From Metallyticus violacea (taxonomy: Eukaryota > Arthropoda > Insecta > Mantodea > Metallyticidae), in contig CM060833.1 of the NCBI GenBank assembly GCA_030762175.1, positions 74,709,501-74,773,500 of the forward strand: 64,000 nucleotides of DNA, in the 5' to 3' direction. The stretch's first letter is position 1. Every line of letters begins with the position of its first letter. The notes under the pieces are model-generated. The model was not told the DNA's origin, made no database searches, and was given only the letters and a program-made list of their open reading frames with translations. Position numbers and translations under genes: made by a program. Shown here one piece after another: positions 23,027 to 35,305 of the stretch.

Positions 23027-24028
23027 TTAGGTTGATCAGAACGTTGTTTCCTATAAATGGTCTCTTCTTTTGTCTGTAAGTTAGTAGGCAACGGATGATT
23101 TATTTGTATTTGCTGAAGACATTATTTCAAATACATTTATTTCATTATATATTCCGTATATATTCTCCAAATCTAACAAATAATGTGATGAAGATGAGGA
23201 TATTGTCAGTATCGACCTGGTTCAGGACACTCAATGATGGAAACACTAGTGTTGAGGCTGGACGACATTCATCTGTCGAAATTTAAATTGCCACTGCACT
23301 CAAAGAAGAGTTACTTGGCAGTACTCGTGAATTGTCAGAAAAGTTAACTGTGTCCAAAATAATAGTAGCACCAACTCGACAGTATGTATAAAAGTCCATA
23401 TGAACTAATCGAAGATCAACACGAACAAGGTAATACTTGCAAACAACCTTTTTAAAATACCCTGAAGGCGCATTGTAACAGGTGATGAAAAATAACTCGT
23501 ATTTTATAATTCTGAAAAGCGAAATCAATTGTTTTCCCGTGAGAAAGAACCTCAGTCAGTTTGTCAGAGTATTTTTGGGCAAAAGATGATGCTTTGCGTT
23601 TGGTGGAATTTTTTTTTTTTGAGATGTTGAGCTACTACACAGCATTTACGAAGCGTTAAGACCATCCACTAGGATGTAATAAATAGAAAGCGCGCTTTAC
23701 TGCAATAAGATCAGGTTTCTGCACATCGATCAAGATTAAGCTAACAAAAAATCCAAAGTTAAAAGAAATAGAATTGCTGACTCACCTAGCACACAGTCCA
23801 GAGCCTTCTGACTATGGTTTGTTTCAAGTCAATAGCAACATTTCTTCAAGGGTACTCTTGAATGCCAAAAGAACAAGTTATAGAATGTTTTATGTCACCA
23901 ACCAATTCAAATGCAGGCAATGAGATGGATAAAAGTAATCGAAAACGATGATTATATTTTGAAGAATGACTTTTTGTTATGTTAGATTAAGATACTATTT
24001 ATAAGAAAAACTTTACTGGCCAACCTAG
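23027..24028 (+). mobile_element. Mariner element with degraded terminal repeats and TA duplication
   Basis: The left end reads TTAGGTTGATCAGAACGTTG after TA (23025-23026). The right end in reverse complement reads CTAGGTTGGCCAGTAAAGTT after TA (24029-24030). About 20 of the first 29 bases agree. TAGGTTG is the usual mariner terminus and TA the expected target duplication. At 1002 bp it is about 300 bp short of a full mariner. The transposase relic between the ends has the same orientation. Confidence 0.7.
23178..23935 (+). pseudogene. Mariner transposase pseudogene
   Basis: Blocks in order: TWFRTLNDGNTSVEAGRHS (the RFKSGDFDVED-like N-terminal region), ELLGSTRELSEKLTVSK (second helix-turn-helix), the first catalytic region GDEK with Asp at 23484-23486 and a stop where the next Trp should be, YNSEKRNQWFSREKEPQS, FGQKMMLCVWW, then in another frame ELLTHLAHSPEPSDYGLF, whose Asp at 23810-23812 is the third catalytic residue. 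The second catalytic block is barely readable near 23710. Several frameshifts and stops make it inactive. Confidence 0.8.
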
Positions 24029-24540
24029 TATTTCAGAAAATGACCAAACATTCGTACCAAGACAATAGGCTATATTAATTGGTGCCTCTATATGTGCATG
24101 CATACCTACACTTGTTTCTTGGATATGCTCCTTGAGGTACTCTGGTGCGGATCTGCGGGTTATTATTCCCCTGGTATCTCTGTGAGCCTTTCCCACAAGG
24201 GAATGTTCTATTTCTGTTGCAGCTACTGTCCGTGTTCCTCAAGCATTTCAATCTACTTTGTCGAGCACACTTTTTACACGACTGTAGCGACATAACGTAA
24301 GTTTTAAGCAGGCAGTAATGCTTAAGGAGATGCCGTATAAGGTAATGAAACGCTCACCTAATTTATACGAGTCGTTAATGTGGGCAGTTATCAGACTCCT
24401 CTTTAAACGCTGCCCGTTAAAGTCCGGATTCTCCGCTTCTTCTTTACGGATTTTTATCATAGCAGAGCTATACGATACTCATCTTAATCTAACTGCCAAG
24501 CAAGGCTTGCGTTTCCTTATTCTCAACCCGTAATGCGATG
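24029..24540 (-). other. Coding-like relic, family not recognised
   Basis: Composition is balanced and several overlapping frames stay open on the minus strand from about 24460 down to 24000. Read across frameshifts it gives strings such as GQRLKRSLITAHINDSYKLG, TEIEHSLVGKAHRDTRGII and RSAPEYLKEHIQETSVGMHA. It directly follows a mariner but does not look like mariner. It could be a piece of another transposase or a gene fragment. Confidence 0.3.
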
Positions 24541-27500
24541 TCTTAACGTGTAATATTTACTCTGGATGTAGATAAACAACGGTAATGTTCATGTCACAAC
24601 GTCACTTAATGTTCTCTTCTCTTCGGTTGCCAGCGACCAGTCCATGTTAAGTCGTAGATTTCTCAAGTTAAGTTCGTGTTAATGTATGCTCTCAAATAAA
24701 ACCTACATGCATTTGAACCACCGTTATTATTGAAGAATTACTGTGTTTTTATTAGAGTGCAAAGTAGCTCGTAAATTGCGCCTTCTCTCTTTTACAGCCA
24801 TTGTTTATTTCCCCTCTCGACACAGCAGAAATGGTCATAAAGATATTGTTAGTACAATTTTGACACTGGCATATGCTGTGCCAAGAAAATAAAAAAAAGT
24901 AAAGTAGTAACTATTGTTATTATTTTGATTTATAAAAAAGTTAAACCACTTTCTGATTGACCATTACAAGCATTTATAAATGGCTGTACACTGTTACAAA
25001 TACAAAGTTTTAATTCTAGTTTCCCTCTTTTTTTATTTAGGTGCACGCACACAATCAAAAAGCATTTTTGTTAAAAGGTTGAAAAGTGTGTACTGCTTTA
25101 AAATACAAATATCTAAAAGTGGAGTGTTGTTATAATATTGATACAAGTTTTTATGTACTTAGGGAAAAAGTATAAATTTAAATACTGTGATTTTAATGAC
25201 TAAAATAAAATGAATATAAAAACAAAAATTAATAACAAAAACACTATTATAATAGTCTAATTTGTAGATTATTTCATTAAGAACTACCAGTAAACAATTA
25301 AAAATCCTAACTCAATATGTACACCTTAGCACACATATACAAAAAAAATTTTTTTGCTTAGTTTGCATTAGAAAATACAGAAAAAATTACAATCCAAAAA
25401 TAAAACCTTACATCTTGAAATATTCCTAAATTATTCATTAAGACTGTATATATTACATGACAGTAGACCTGAAACTCCCTTTATAGAGAGATCTCTGCAA
25501 TCCAGAACTTATGAAAAATGTATACATGGACAAATCCAAAATATAAGCCAGTGTTTCAATTACTTGCTTTGAGATAAATGCCTTAAGACAAGTTTGATTA
25601 ACAGTAGAAACAGCCGTTATGAGACAGTGACTTGCTTCGATCAATTAAATCTAAAAGGATTAAAGTTCTAAGGAAAGTGGAAATTATTCCTGGGACTTGG
25701 TGTGTTAAAACATTGCAAAAATTAGATTGGACTTCGGCTTTTTATTTTTCTCACCATTTTCTGCAGACGTAAGTTTTACTCAAGTAGTGTACTTTTCTCA
25801 GAAAATATTCAACCAAATGACGTGAAAATTAATTTTCTTGTTTTTAATAATATACATTTAAATGAATTCAGTTATTTGAAAATGTAGTATTGAATAACAG
25901 ATTATTTTTAAAATTAGTAACTATAAACATTTTTCACGAGTTAGATGTTTTTTTTTTTAATTTATGGACGAGATATAATGTAAATATCTCATTATCAGTT
26001 TGTTTATTCTTCTCAGCTACAAAAAGACAAAAAAATTGTTCACTGAACTCCATAGCATTTTTTCCCTGAAAACATCCGTAAAATATAATGAAGTGTTTGT
26101 TAAAAATTGAAGAAAAAATCTGCTATAATGAGAATTTTTACAAATTTATGAGCATGTAGCCCTAATATCTGATTTATGAAGATGTTTTAAAGTAAATATG
26201 AGATTTGTGTAATATAACATATTAATGTCCCTTAAACGCAAAGAACTAAGAAACTCCACTTCGCAAATTATTTTGTGGTACTCGCATTAAAAAGCAATAC
26301 AATTCAATACAATTATTGAAATATAATAAAATTTAATTTAATTTACAAAAAAAAAACAAATATAAATAAATAAAGATATACAAATTTGCGAGTATACGTA
26401 AAAAATCGAGAATGAAGGGAGACTTAAAACAATCGTTAGTGGTTTTTAGTAAAACTCATAGAAAACAATTTTCACGAACCAAAGTTAAAAATATGTTAAC
26501 ATTTTTAAAGCTTTTCGCGAGTTCGTAATTGCAACAGAACGAGAGGTTACAATAGGCAACTGCAACCACTCATAAATGCATCTTTTGTCACATCCGTCGA
26601 GATTATTATCGCCCTCAAGCTATCAAAATACAATTAAATAGGCCTTTGGAATGGAATGGGCCTTGATCAGTCAACTTCTTTTTGTAAAGGACACATTTGC
26701 AAGCGTTTTGAAAATGCAACATGAAAATTGAAAATGAGCAAATATTTGAAGATTGATTGCGATTCCATGTGTGATAGCCAGGAGCGAGGAACTAATATCA
26801 AATTCGTAATGTACTTAGGTTTTTGCACGATATGAAGAAATACTCATCTAGAGCTTGAACCATGCCAGTGCACTTCACAAGATCATGTTTCATGGTGAAC
26901 TAGAAACTTGTGGTTATTGATGATAACGACAGTAACCATTAGCTGTATCTCCACTCCCTTCAAGTCCTGACTTCAAACTTCATATACCCTTTCTTCAATA
27001 CTAACCATCTCTCTCCGAAAATCATATCCGAATTGAACTTTCCAATTCCTGCGGTTCTCCTGCAAGTCTTTTCTCCTATTTTTTCTTAGCTACGAACACA
27101 AATGTCATAATGGACATTTCTTTACCACTTAACCCCCCCAAAAACTCTCTCTATTAAAAGACAGTAAAACAGGAAACCGACTGCTAATTAAAGCCATTTT
27201 TGACAGAAAGTGAACTTAATTCTATTTCAGTTGTTACATGAATAATGGAATTAGAAAATGTCCTTTGGAAACGGGATGTCAGCGTGAGTTTGAGGGAGCT
27301 AGGTACATGGTGTTAGAGTTAGAGAGCAATGCAGAAACCTGCTGTTGTTTATACCGAAGCGTTAGGGAAATTTCAAGGTCAACTACAATATATGGATGAT
27401 TCTCAGTGAACATCGCGTTTCATGGTATAAAACTTTCTATCGAATGCTCAGTAACCAACAATATCATAGGAAAACATATGTATATTATTAATATTAATGT

Positions 27501-27743
27501 TACAAGTGTCAACAAACCAATAAATAAACTTGACATCTTTATTTTGTTTTCTTTTTTAAATAACTTTGTTTCATTTATAGAAACATCACGCAAATAAAGT
27601 TTCAGAAAAAATTACATCACAAAACAAATGTACCTTTTGAAAATATATATAAGTTAAACATTATATAAATTGTTTTAGTAAATAGAGGGTCACCACAATT
27701 TACTTCTTTTACAGCTAGTTGTAATTAATTCTTAAAAACCTAC
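24541..27743. other. Very AT-rich spacer
   Basis: Over 3 kb of AT-rich DNA without a credible frame or recognisable repeat, apart from short A and T runs. Confidence 0.55.
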
Positions 27744-27749
27744 TTTATT
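27744..27749 (-). promoter_or_regulatory. Candidate polyadenylation signal
   Basis: AATAAA on the minus strand, about 80 bases after the stop codon of the candidate terminal exon at 27828-27955. The position suits a short 3' untranslated region. Such hexamers are common by chance in AT-rich DNA. Confidence 0.3.
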
Positions 27750-27827
27750 TACAATGGTATTCCTATACTAAGACGTCATAATTTCACGTATAACTTTTGA
27801 AATGCGTTACGTTGCGAAGCTTAAACT

Positions 27828-27955
27828 TTAATACTTCAAATCATCTAAGGATTTGAATCTTTCCAGACTGCTGGTCTTGAGGTATGCAACCTTCACTGGT
27901 TTCATACAGTTAATTCTTAAGATCTTCGTTCCTTCACACATGAATTGCGGCGCTT
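27828..27955 (-). CDS. Candidate terminal coding exon, unrecognised gene
   Basis: On the minus strand a pyrimidine-rich stretch ending GCTAGGCAG (acceptor, AG at 27957-27956) is followed by AA and then 41 sense codons (including KILRINCMKPVKVAYLK and SSLERFKSLDDLKY) before TAA at 27830-27828. The composition looks coding against very AT-rich flanks, and AATAAA follows about 80 bases later. The upstream candidate exon at 31628-31754 ends with one spare base, which with the leading AA here makes a Glu codon, so the phases fit. No family was recognised. The intron between them would be about 3.7 kb. It could still be chance. Confidence 0.33.
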
Positions 27956-30099
27956 CTGCCTAGCAAGGTCACCAAGAAGTGGAGCTACATGAAATTATTA
28001 TATCGTTTCAAAAACTGGAACCAATGGTGAATCCTGCCGCTAATCTTTGAAGTTTGATTCAAGTAAACAATTAAAGGATTTATTATTATTTAAAAATTCT
28101 CAATACTATTACTGATTTTGAATAATATAAGAATAAATAAACTACTTCATTTTTTTACAAGTCTCCCATACTTGTATGGGTATAGAAAACGCGAGCAAAT
28201 GCAAATACAAATAGCGAAGCTTGAAGGATTTATCTTATCAATGTTAATTAATTAAGGTTATGTTTATACTGAGGCAGAACCGTTAGAGCTACACCATTGA
28301 AATTTGAACGATTTATTTTGACACATTTTATTTGTGTATTGAAGCAGAATTAATAGAATGTAAGTATTGAAACAAAAATGTAGTTTTTTTATTTGAAGCG
28401 CGATTTTTTTTTTGTCAAACATTTTATAGAGAAACTTCCGCAATTCCTAAATTATCAAATATTTCTTAGAAATTCTTATTTATATTTAGAAACATTACTC
28501 ATAAGTTAAAGGAAATTAATTAAGTATTTTTTCTCTAGAGGTACGAGTACATACATGTAGAAAAATGCAAGTTTTGAAAAAAGATGATAAAAATTGCTAA
28601 AAACTCACTCATAGCTCGAAACTCGGAACCTAAAGCATGCCTACTCCATAGTTAGAATCTGTTCAGTTTGTTTATCCCAGGATAGCCAACAGCTAAAAAG
28701 AAAATTCCTCTAACAAATGCTAAAAAGCATAACCCTCTAGCTCAATTGGTTTTAAAGCTACATAATTTTGAAATGGATGGTATAAAAATCAGAAATGTTT
28801 TAATCTATGTGGATTGATTTAAAAAAAATTTAAAAATACTACCTCTAGGTTACATGTCACAATTAAAATGATATCGCCTTATTCAGAAAATATATTTAAT
28901 TTTTTGTAAAAATGTCACAAAAGTTATATTTTTTGTCCTCCAACTCCTTTTAAAAACAAAGGGAAAACATTCAAATGTACATAACAATTTGTTACACTCA
29001 TCGAAGCGTACAATTTTAAATTCAAAGGGGATAGAATTTTTCAATAAAATAAATAAATAAGTTTTAGGTAGAGGTAGAAAAATTGCAGGTTGCTAAACCT
29101 AACAAAAGAGTACTTATTTATAATCATTATTATAGGAAACACAATAGAGAGGCTTTTCTTGACTGTCTTTGAGGCCCCAATTGAATGCAAATCTGCGCTT
29201 TATATAAATTTACATGACAATTATAACTGGTGTTTTATTTTAAGAGTATGTTTCGGGTCTAATGGTGGAGATTTCTGATATTTTGATTGAAAAGCATTAG
29301 TTGGTCGCTCAAGTGGTATACCTTGGTTTTACTTCTCTAGAAGGAAAATATGAAAATCATTTGACAAGCTGTTCCTACTCCCTAATGACTATAAAGATGG
29401 GACAAATGCTGCGTCTACATCGGCATAAGTAAGTACTACATAAGTTAGAAGGGATTGCCTCAAAGGGAGAGGGATGGAATTAGGGCTCGCGCGCCATTTT
29501 GAGTGTTGAACTTTGCTCTGAAGTGAGCGGTGCGATTTTGGTAACTGCAGTGCACTGCTAATAATTACGTCATACTAATCTCTGCAGGCTTTGATCAAAT
29601 AACGCCTTTCATGTAGAAACACCCATGTCATAATTTCAACTCAATCGTATTTAAATTGCATACATTACTTGGATAGGTTTCAGTTAATGAATTCTGCGCA
29701 GTGTGCAAGTTTTGTGTTCCACCAAAGTATGCTTGCTTTCCTGTCTCAAAATCTGTCTTGTTTACTTCGCAATGATAAGGACACGCACCTGAAAATTGTA
29801 TTGACTTAGCGTTCATTCTAGCATTTGTCCCATGATTAGTACGGACATTGTTAGACATGAATAGGATATCTCAATAGTTTTCTTCATAAGAATTTCGCAT
29901 CATTTGCACTAAAATGAAGTCCCTTCAAACCTCTTGCAACCATAGAAATCTGATGATATACGCTGTCATTGACAAATGCATTGCATTAAGGGTACCGATA
30001 GGTGAAGTTTGGTCGAAATATTCGAGAAATTCAATCTTTTTGTTTTAAAGCTTAAAAATATGAAAACTCCTACTTTCTTAATGAATACATTTATACCAC
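27956..30099. other. AT-rich spacer or intron
   Basis: If the two-exon gene model is right, this is intron. No repeat family was recognised. A 76-codon minus-strand frame at 29628-29858 and a GC-richer patch at 29480-29560 have no known similarity. Confidence 0.4.
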
Positions 30100-30400
30100 A
30101 AAAATGAAATACAAAGTAAATCTTGGAAAAAATTAGCTAAATGATAAGTACCAGAGAAGCAGAAATAGATAAAACATATAAACCGTAACAGAAAAAATTG
30201 ATATATTTCGAACAGCTTGTATACTTATTCAAAGGCAGAAGACAAGTGAAGGTGGTACAATTAAATATTGAATCTCGAAGATAATTTAACGGGTGAAAAC
30301 AGAAAAAAAAGCAATAAGGGGAAGAAGACAGGTGATGAAAAATAAGAAAGAGAAATATAATGATAATTAAAAAAAAACAAATAAAAACAGTCATATCAAA
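30100..30400 (-). mobile_element. Penelope-like element 3' tail remnant
   Basis: In reverse complement the segment reads TTCACTTGTCTTCTGCC (about 30250-30234), then GTTCGAAATAT (30213-30203), then a T-rich region with TTTTATCTATTTCTGCTTCT. The same order, with similar spacing, is found in the Penelope-like element at 49200-49310 (TTCACTCGTCTTCTTGCC, GTTCGAAATAT, TTTTATCCTTTTCTGCTTTT). No coding part is left and the terminal TA repeat is missing. Confidence 0.55.
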
Positions 30401-31627
30401 GTAGAATGGATAATATTAATACGCAAGATTTAAATCCGATGTTGTACGCGTTATATGGTTTCTATCTGTGAAGCAACTGTCAGGGACATGAATTGGTAAC
30501 GCATCAATAACTGTTAAATGAAATGCATAATCAAAATGCTTACAAAACATGTTGGGCAACCGGCAAGGGAGACTTGGTGTTAACAGAACACCTATGATTG
30601 TTTATACCAAGCGAAACAACAGTAGAAGTTAAACAATATACTTTTTTTCAAAGCTCATAAGATAACAAATATATCACATTCTTATAAGCACAGATAATAA
30701 ATGAAGTAATCTTAAATTCCCTGGATAAATTAAGGGGTGTAAAACGAATGACATGGTATAATAAGCGCACATGTTTTGTATTTAGGGGTATTTAAAAGTA
30801 AAGATGGGCACGAATTTAAAAAAAAAAACACTTAAAGCTGAATACCTTAATAAAGTATCATGACGTTCTTTCAACATACATTTAATGCTCTCAATTCAAG
30901 GACAAGTAGTAACAAAGTTAATAAATGTATATTGATATATTTGTAGTGTTTCACATGAGGGATTTTAAACACCTGTTGAAAACTATGAAAGCTATAAAAC
31001 ATTCTATTAATAATAGACTTTTTTTTAAAATTTAATTTTCCTTACTTTTGTCTTCGTTCATTAAAATGTTCCACGCGATGCAGTTTTGTGGCATTTTCTT
31101 TAGATTTTCAACATCTATTTAAAAATATAAACAATCATATGACTGTTGCACTACTCAAGGTACAACTAATTTGATAAGATATGAAAAAATGTAAAACATA
31201 TAGCATTACAAAGAGAATGCTTTTTAGGGCAATACGAAATGTATATGGCAATTTGTTTTCTCAATATCAAATTAGCATGTAATGATGAAAATTATAAATT
31301 CTGTATCACGTGGAACATTTAGCATATAAAATAAACAAATGAATAATATTTTTTAAAAACTATTACAGTAGAGGTTTGCTCACGTATCCATGGTACTGGT
31401 CGAGCAACCTATGATAAAAGTTTGAAGGAAAAACTTCTACTATACTGTAAGATTTAAAAAGTTCACCTTTGGGTACCCTTAACGGGTACGTTATTGTTAG
31501 TGCAATATCCTAAGACTAAAGAGAAATATCTTTGAATGAAAAATCAAAGCAACAAATACAATTATGAGGAAATATAATTGACTTAATAAATATATACATA
31601 AAACAAATGAGATTCAAAACAACTAAC
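30401..31627. other. AT-rich spacer or intron
   Basis: No recognisable repeat or gene. A small palindromic stretch, GGGTACCC-TTAA-CGGGTACG, lies near 31470-31491. Confidence 0.4.
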
Positions 31628-31754
31628 CTCTGAAAAGATGCACACTGTCCATCAATACGAAGCCAATAAATGAAGGAACAGTTTTTGTGTTTTCTTGAAT
31701 TGCAATTAGTATCGTGAAGCAAATCATGCATGCTTCGTGAACAGCTAGTGAAAC
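31628..31754 (-). CDS. Candidate internal coding exon, unrecognised gene
   Basis: The minus strand shows a strong acceptor (TTGTTCTTTTATGTTTCAG, AG at 31756-31755), 127 bases, and a donor (AGAG then GTTAGT, GT at 31627-31626). Frame 1 is open for 42 codons plus one base and includes two hydrophobic patches (MICFTILIAI and PSFIGFVLM). The third frame is also open and Cys-rich, but only frame 1 joins in phase to the candidate terminal exon at 27828-27955. I do not recognise the protein. The hydrophobic patches hint at a membrane protein; this is inference. Confidence 0.35.
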
Positions 31755-32985
31755 CTGAAACATAAAAGAACAATGACAGTGGCTTCAGTATTCAATGTTT
31801 ATCTAGTAACTATATTAACAATGAAGTTTATACTCTTTCTTTCTCGATTAATTTAGCTTAAAGGAAGGCTTCTCACTCTCAACTCTAGAGGAGGCATCAG
31901 TGCAAATGACCACCAGGTTCAACTACTCCATAAGAATCCCACAAACACCTGAATAGATGATGTCGGATTCCAAACAACTTTTCTCCAACTCAGGCTAAGT
32001 ATACTTGAGCCACGATGTCAGTCGTCACTTTTTGACCCCTGCTCTTAGCTGCTTTCTACAATCACGCCGTGACAGATCCGCTCATCTTGTCACGCACGCA
32101 GCATCCCATAAAGAAAATCACCCTGAATGTCTCCGCATGATGTCGCTTGTCTATTCACCGGTCCAGTCCGATACACAAAGCGAGTTGAGCGAAATCCTCT
32201 TACAGGGTCTGTGAGATGTGACACCATTAGGCTACAAAAAATAGAAATATGTGTTATTGAATCTTGATGACGATGGTGAAATGTTCCAGAGCTGGTCGTA
32301 TCAAAGGGAAGATCTGGTCTCTCCATTACGTCCGTGACCCATAAGCTCGTACTTTTGGAAGGTTGGCTTCCGATTAACGATCTTATTACTGCAGCATACA
32401 AGAGTCTTTGCTTTGAAATTTCAGTCCTAAAAGGAACCCTAAACGAATAGAGAGTATGTTCCTACCAAATAGGCCAAAGCTACCCAGCAGGTTTTGAACA
32501 TTTTCCTTAGGTTAATGGAAAAATGAAAAGAGAATTTGAGATGTGCTGACTATTCGCCGGTGTGATGTCGTTAAACTATATACTGTTCCTTGTTTTAGAC
32601 AGATCTTATTTTTTTATTTGCATTACAGAGATCTTTTAGGACAAGAATATTTTGGATCGTAATGTATTTTCTCAGATATTTATAATGTACTTAGGCTCTT
32701 CATGTATTTTATTAAATCTATTCTAAGAAATGTTTAAACTTTGTTATTATGTGTTACAACTAAGTTTGGATTGTTTGTGCATTTTTTGCATGCGTGTTGG
32801 GAAACTTTTGGGACAGTTGTACATTTTCTTACCTGTTAAAATTTGTTTATTTCTTTAAAATGATTTCTAGTGGACTTTTAGAAGGATCAAATAACTTTGC
32901 ATGTATTCTAAAGGATTTACTTGCATTAAAGTTTAGATTTAATAGATTGTGTATTTTATTACATAAATTCTAGCGGATGTGTGGG

Positions 32986-33030
<45 letters not shown>

Positions 33031-33294
33031 TTACTTGCATTATAGGGAGTGCACCCCCAAAGTAACCAAAATACTTCAATAACTTTCGTAAAAGTATAAT
33101 TCTACATATTCCATACAGTTTATTATCCTAGCGTGTTCTGTTCTTCCGTGTAACACTGTGTAGAACTGTTTCAATATGTTTACAAAGTTCGTCTAGACTA
33201 CAAGGTAAGGGTATGAAGAACTGTTATTTCAATATTTCCTCTACACACACACACACACACACACAAAACAAATCAGGTTTTTCGGAACGATATG
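31755..33294. other. Spacer with a GC-balanced block and an (ATT)n repeat
   Basis: Positions 31990-32400 have balanced composition, with a 103-codon minus-strand frame (32401-32090) of no known similarity; it may be an old repeat. Microsatellites: (ATT)n at 32990-33031 and (CA)n at 33243-33265. Confidence 0.4.
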
Positions 33295-33720
33295 GAATAC
33301 CCGAGTGTCTAAATCAGCAGATCAGGAAACAGCTGTTGGATTAGATGACCATTCCCATTATAAGTATGGGAGGTCGCCCTATCTTGTTGAAACGCTTGTA
33401 CATATCAAGGTTGTTCAGAGCACAAAATATGTCCACATCTCTCTGAAAATGTTTAATAACTTGTTGCTTGTACTCTCCTATATGATGTTAATTCTGTTTT
33501 CAGGTGCATTCTCAATGAAGTACTGACCAATGTGCTGAGGGAAGACGCAGCAACCCACAATGTCACTTTCTCCGGTTGCAATGGTCTCTGTGCATGTTCA
33601 TCCATTTTTTTCCAATCAAGAAAACCGAGCATTTTGTTTGTTGATATGGCACTCAGTGATACATCACATTCGGCAGATCACCGCCAGTTTTGCAGATACT
33701 GAGGATGTTGATACACATTG
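33295..33720 (-). pseudogene. Tc1/mariner-superfamily transposase fragment
   Basis: Reading the minus strand from about 33690: CHINKQNARFS (the GHVNKQNxRxW block that follows the first catalytic region), HRPLQPEKVTLWVAASS (the HERPLHPEKVTVWC block, near 33600-33550), and AFQQDRATSHTYN (the second catalytic block, Asp about 33390) followed by LIQQLFPDLL. These blocks sit in the order and spacing of a Tc1/mariner-superfamily transposase but in different frames, and the first catalytic Asp region is degraded. N- and C-terminal parts and terminal repeats are not visible. Confidence 0.65.
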
Positions 33721-34196
33721 AACATACCTCGTATACAATATTGGACTTGTGCTATGAAGTCTGACTTCTTCATCTGATGGAATACCATGCACAATATTTC
33801 ATTTTGTAAGAATTATTTTGCATACAATCTTCCGTTATCTTTTAGGCCATTCAATAGTTGATATGCACATTGTTTCTGTATTTTCTTGTATTTTAGGGAA
33901 CGTTTGAGAAATTTGCTTTCTTAATAGACAAGTAAACTATTTTTACACGTATTCTAGTAAATTTTGGAGGGTTGTGTGTGTGTTTGCAGTGTTTTAAAGG
34001 ACATTTGGAAAGTTAGTATATTTTTTACCTGTTTCACAGATGAGGTTTTGGTTTTTCGTGTTATTTTCTTACATATATTCTGGGTTGTATTTAGGATGAC
34101 TTTTTATTTTCTTATTTGCGCTATAGTTGAAGTTAAACGGAATCGTGTAGTTTCTTACATGCTTATAGAACTAAGTACATATGCCATTTGGTAGAG

Positions 34197-34246
<50 letters not shown>

Positions 34247-34799
34247 CTGAATTACAAGCTGTAAACTTCCATTAAAAATAATGATTTTTGTTTTTCGACT
34301 TCACATCAATATTTCTTTCTCGTGTTGATGTTCATCGTCCCAAAACCTTATTACAGTCGTGGCGAACTTCCTCTGATAATATCCTAAATTTTTAAGCCCC
34401 AAAAGGAAAAATATAGGAAAGTGTTATTGCACTATGAGCACACTTTCTTTCTATTTAGTATTAGTGATTGGGAAATGTATTAGCATTTAGTCATTAAATT
34501 CTTGGAGGGCGTCACCATTAAAAAGTGTATAGACTTCATTTTATAATAATTATTTGAAAGGTGATAATAGCATGTCTTACCGATTAATGTTTCCGATTCA
34601 AAAAAATAACATCCATAAGCTACAGGCATAGGCATAGTTGAATAAAAAAGTTTGGGATTTTGTATTCTTCGATAGTAAGCAATCTATTGTTACAATACAT
34701 TCACTGATAGCAGCAACACCGAATGCGTAAACATTACTGTATGCCAAGCAAAAAAATCTACGCTCAGTATTGTCATTAAATATGAAAAGGAATAATTAG
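33721..34799. other. AT-rich spacer with a 43-base poly(T)
   Basis: A T run fills 34202-34244. It could be the poly(A) of a minus-strand retroposon, but no body can be recognised next to it. Otherwise empty. Confidence 0.45.
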
Positions 34800-34915
34800 A
34801 TTTGAAAAATTCGGATCACGGCCAGGATTTTAACTATAGATCTTAGGTTATCCGTGCTAATAGTCTAACCATGTGAGCTAAGTGTCCTAGGGCAAGCATA
34901 GAATCAGAGGTTTCG
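34800..34915 (-). mobile_element. SINE-C, reversed copy
   Basis: In reverse complement: CTAGGACACTTAGCTCACAT (A box region), GGTTAGACTATTAGCACGG, a damaged B box, CCTGGCCGTGATCCGAATTT and TTCAAATCTAATTATTCC. It lies head to head with the next copy. Confidence 0.65.
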
Positions 34916-35035
34916 TGGTTCCGTGCTTGGAGGACACGGTAGCTCAGTTGGTTAGAACATCGGCACGGAAGGCTTAAGATCAATGGTTCGAATTTTTCAA
35001 GTCTTTCTGTACAACTAATGTCATATACTAGGGGA
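34916..35035 (+). mobile_element. SINE-C, forward copy with intact A box
   Basis: GGTAGCTCAGTTGGTTAGAA is a textbook tRNA D-arm/A box; GGTTCGAATTT is a slightly altered B box. The acceptor stem cannot be formed, so it is a tRNA-derived repeat, not a tRNA. The tail reads TTCTGTACAACTAATG, shared in altered form with the third copy. Confidence 0.7.
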
Positions 35036-35177
35036 AAGAGTAATTCTATATATAAATTATTGTTGTTGGTGAGTAAACTAGAAGCCTCGAACTAAAGTAC
35101 TCGTAATATTACGTGTAGCCTCTTAAGGAATAAGGATCTCATAATAGGGAGGCCCCCGGGATATATACACAAACAGA

Positions 35178-35305
35178 TGAGAATGGTTCGCGGTTCCATG
35201 TTTTGAGGACATGGGAGATCAGTGGTTAGAGCATCGGTGTGGAAATCTGAAGAATCGGCCGGGAACCGAATTTTTCAATTCTAATTTTTCATGTATAACT
35301 AACAC
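35178..35305 (+). mobile_element. SINE-C, third copy
   Basis: Same layout as the preceding copy: GGTTCGCGGTTCCATG, GAGGACATGGGAGATCAG, GGTTAGAGCATCGGTG, GGCCGGGAACCGAATTTTTC, then TTTTTCATGTATAACTAACA. The B box is lost. Three copies within 500 bp suggest a local cluster. Confidence 0.65.

Noticed and set aside
30137..30394. 85-codon minus-strand hydrophobic frame
   Set aside because: It is the T-rich untranslated tail of a Penelope-like remnant; the Phe/Ile/Leu content comes from base composition.
32090..32401. 103-codon minus-strand frame as an exon
   Set aside because: Splice sites are weak and the peptide is not protein-like; more likely an old repeat. Kept only as a note in the spacer entry.
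34931..35000. Possible functional tRNA
   Set aside because: The A box is good, but no acceptor or anticodon stem pairs, and two sister copies nearby show it is a SINE.
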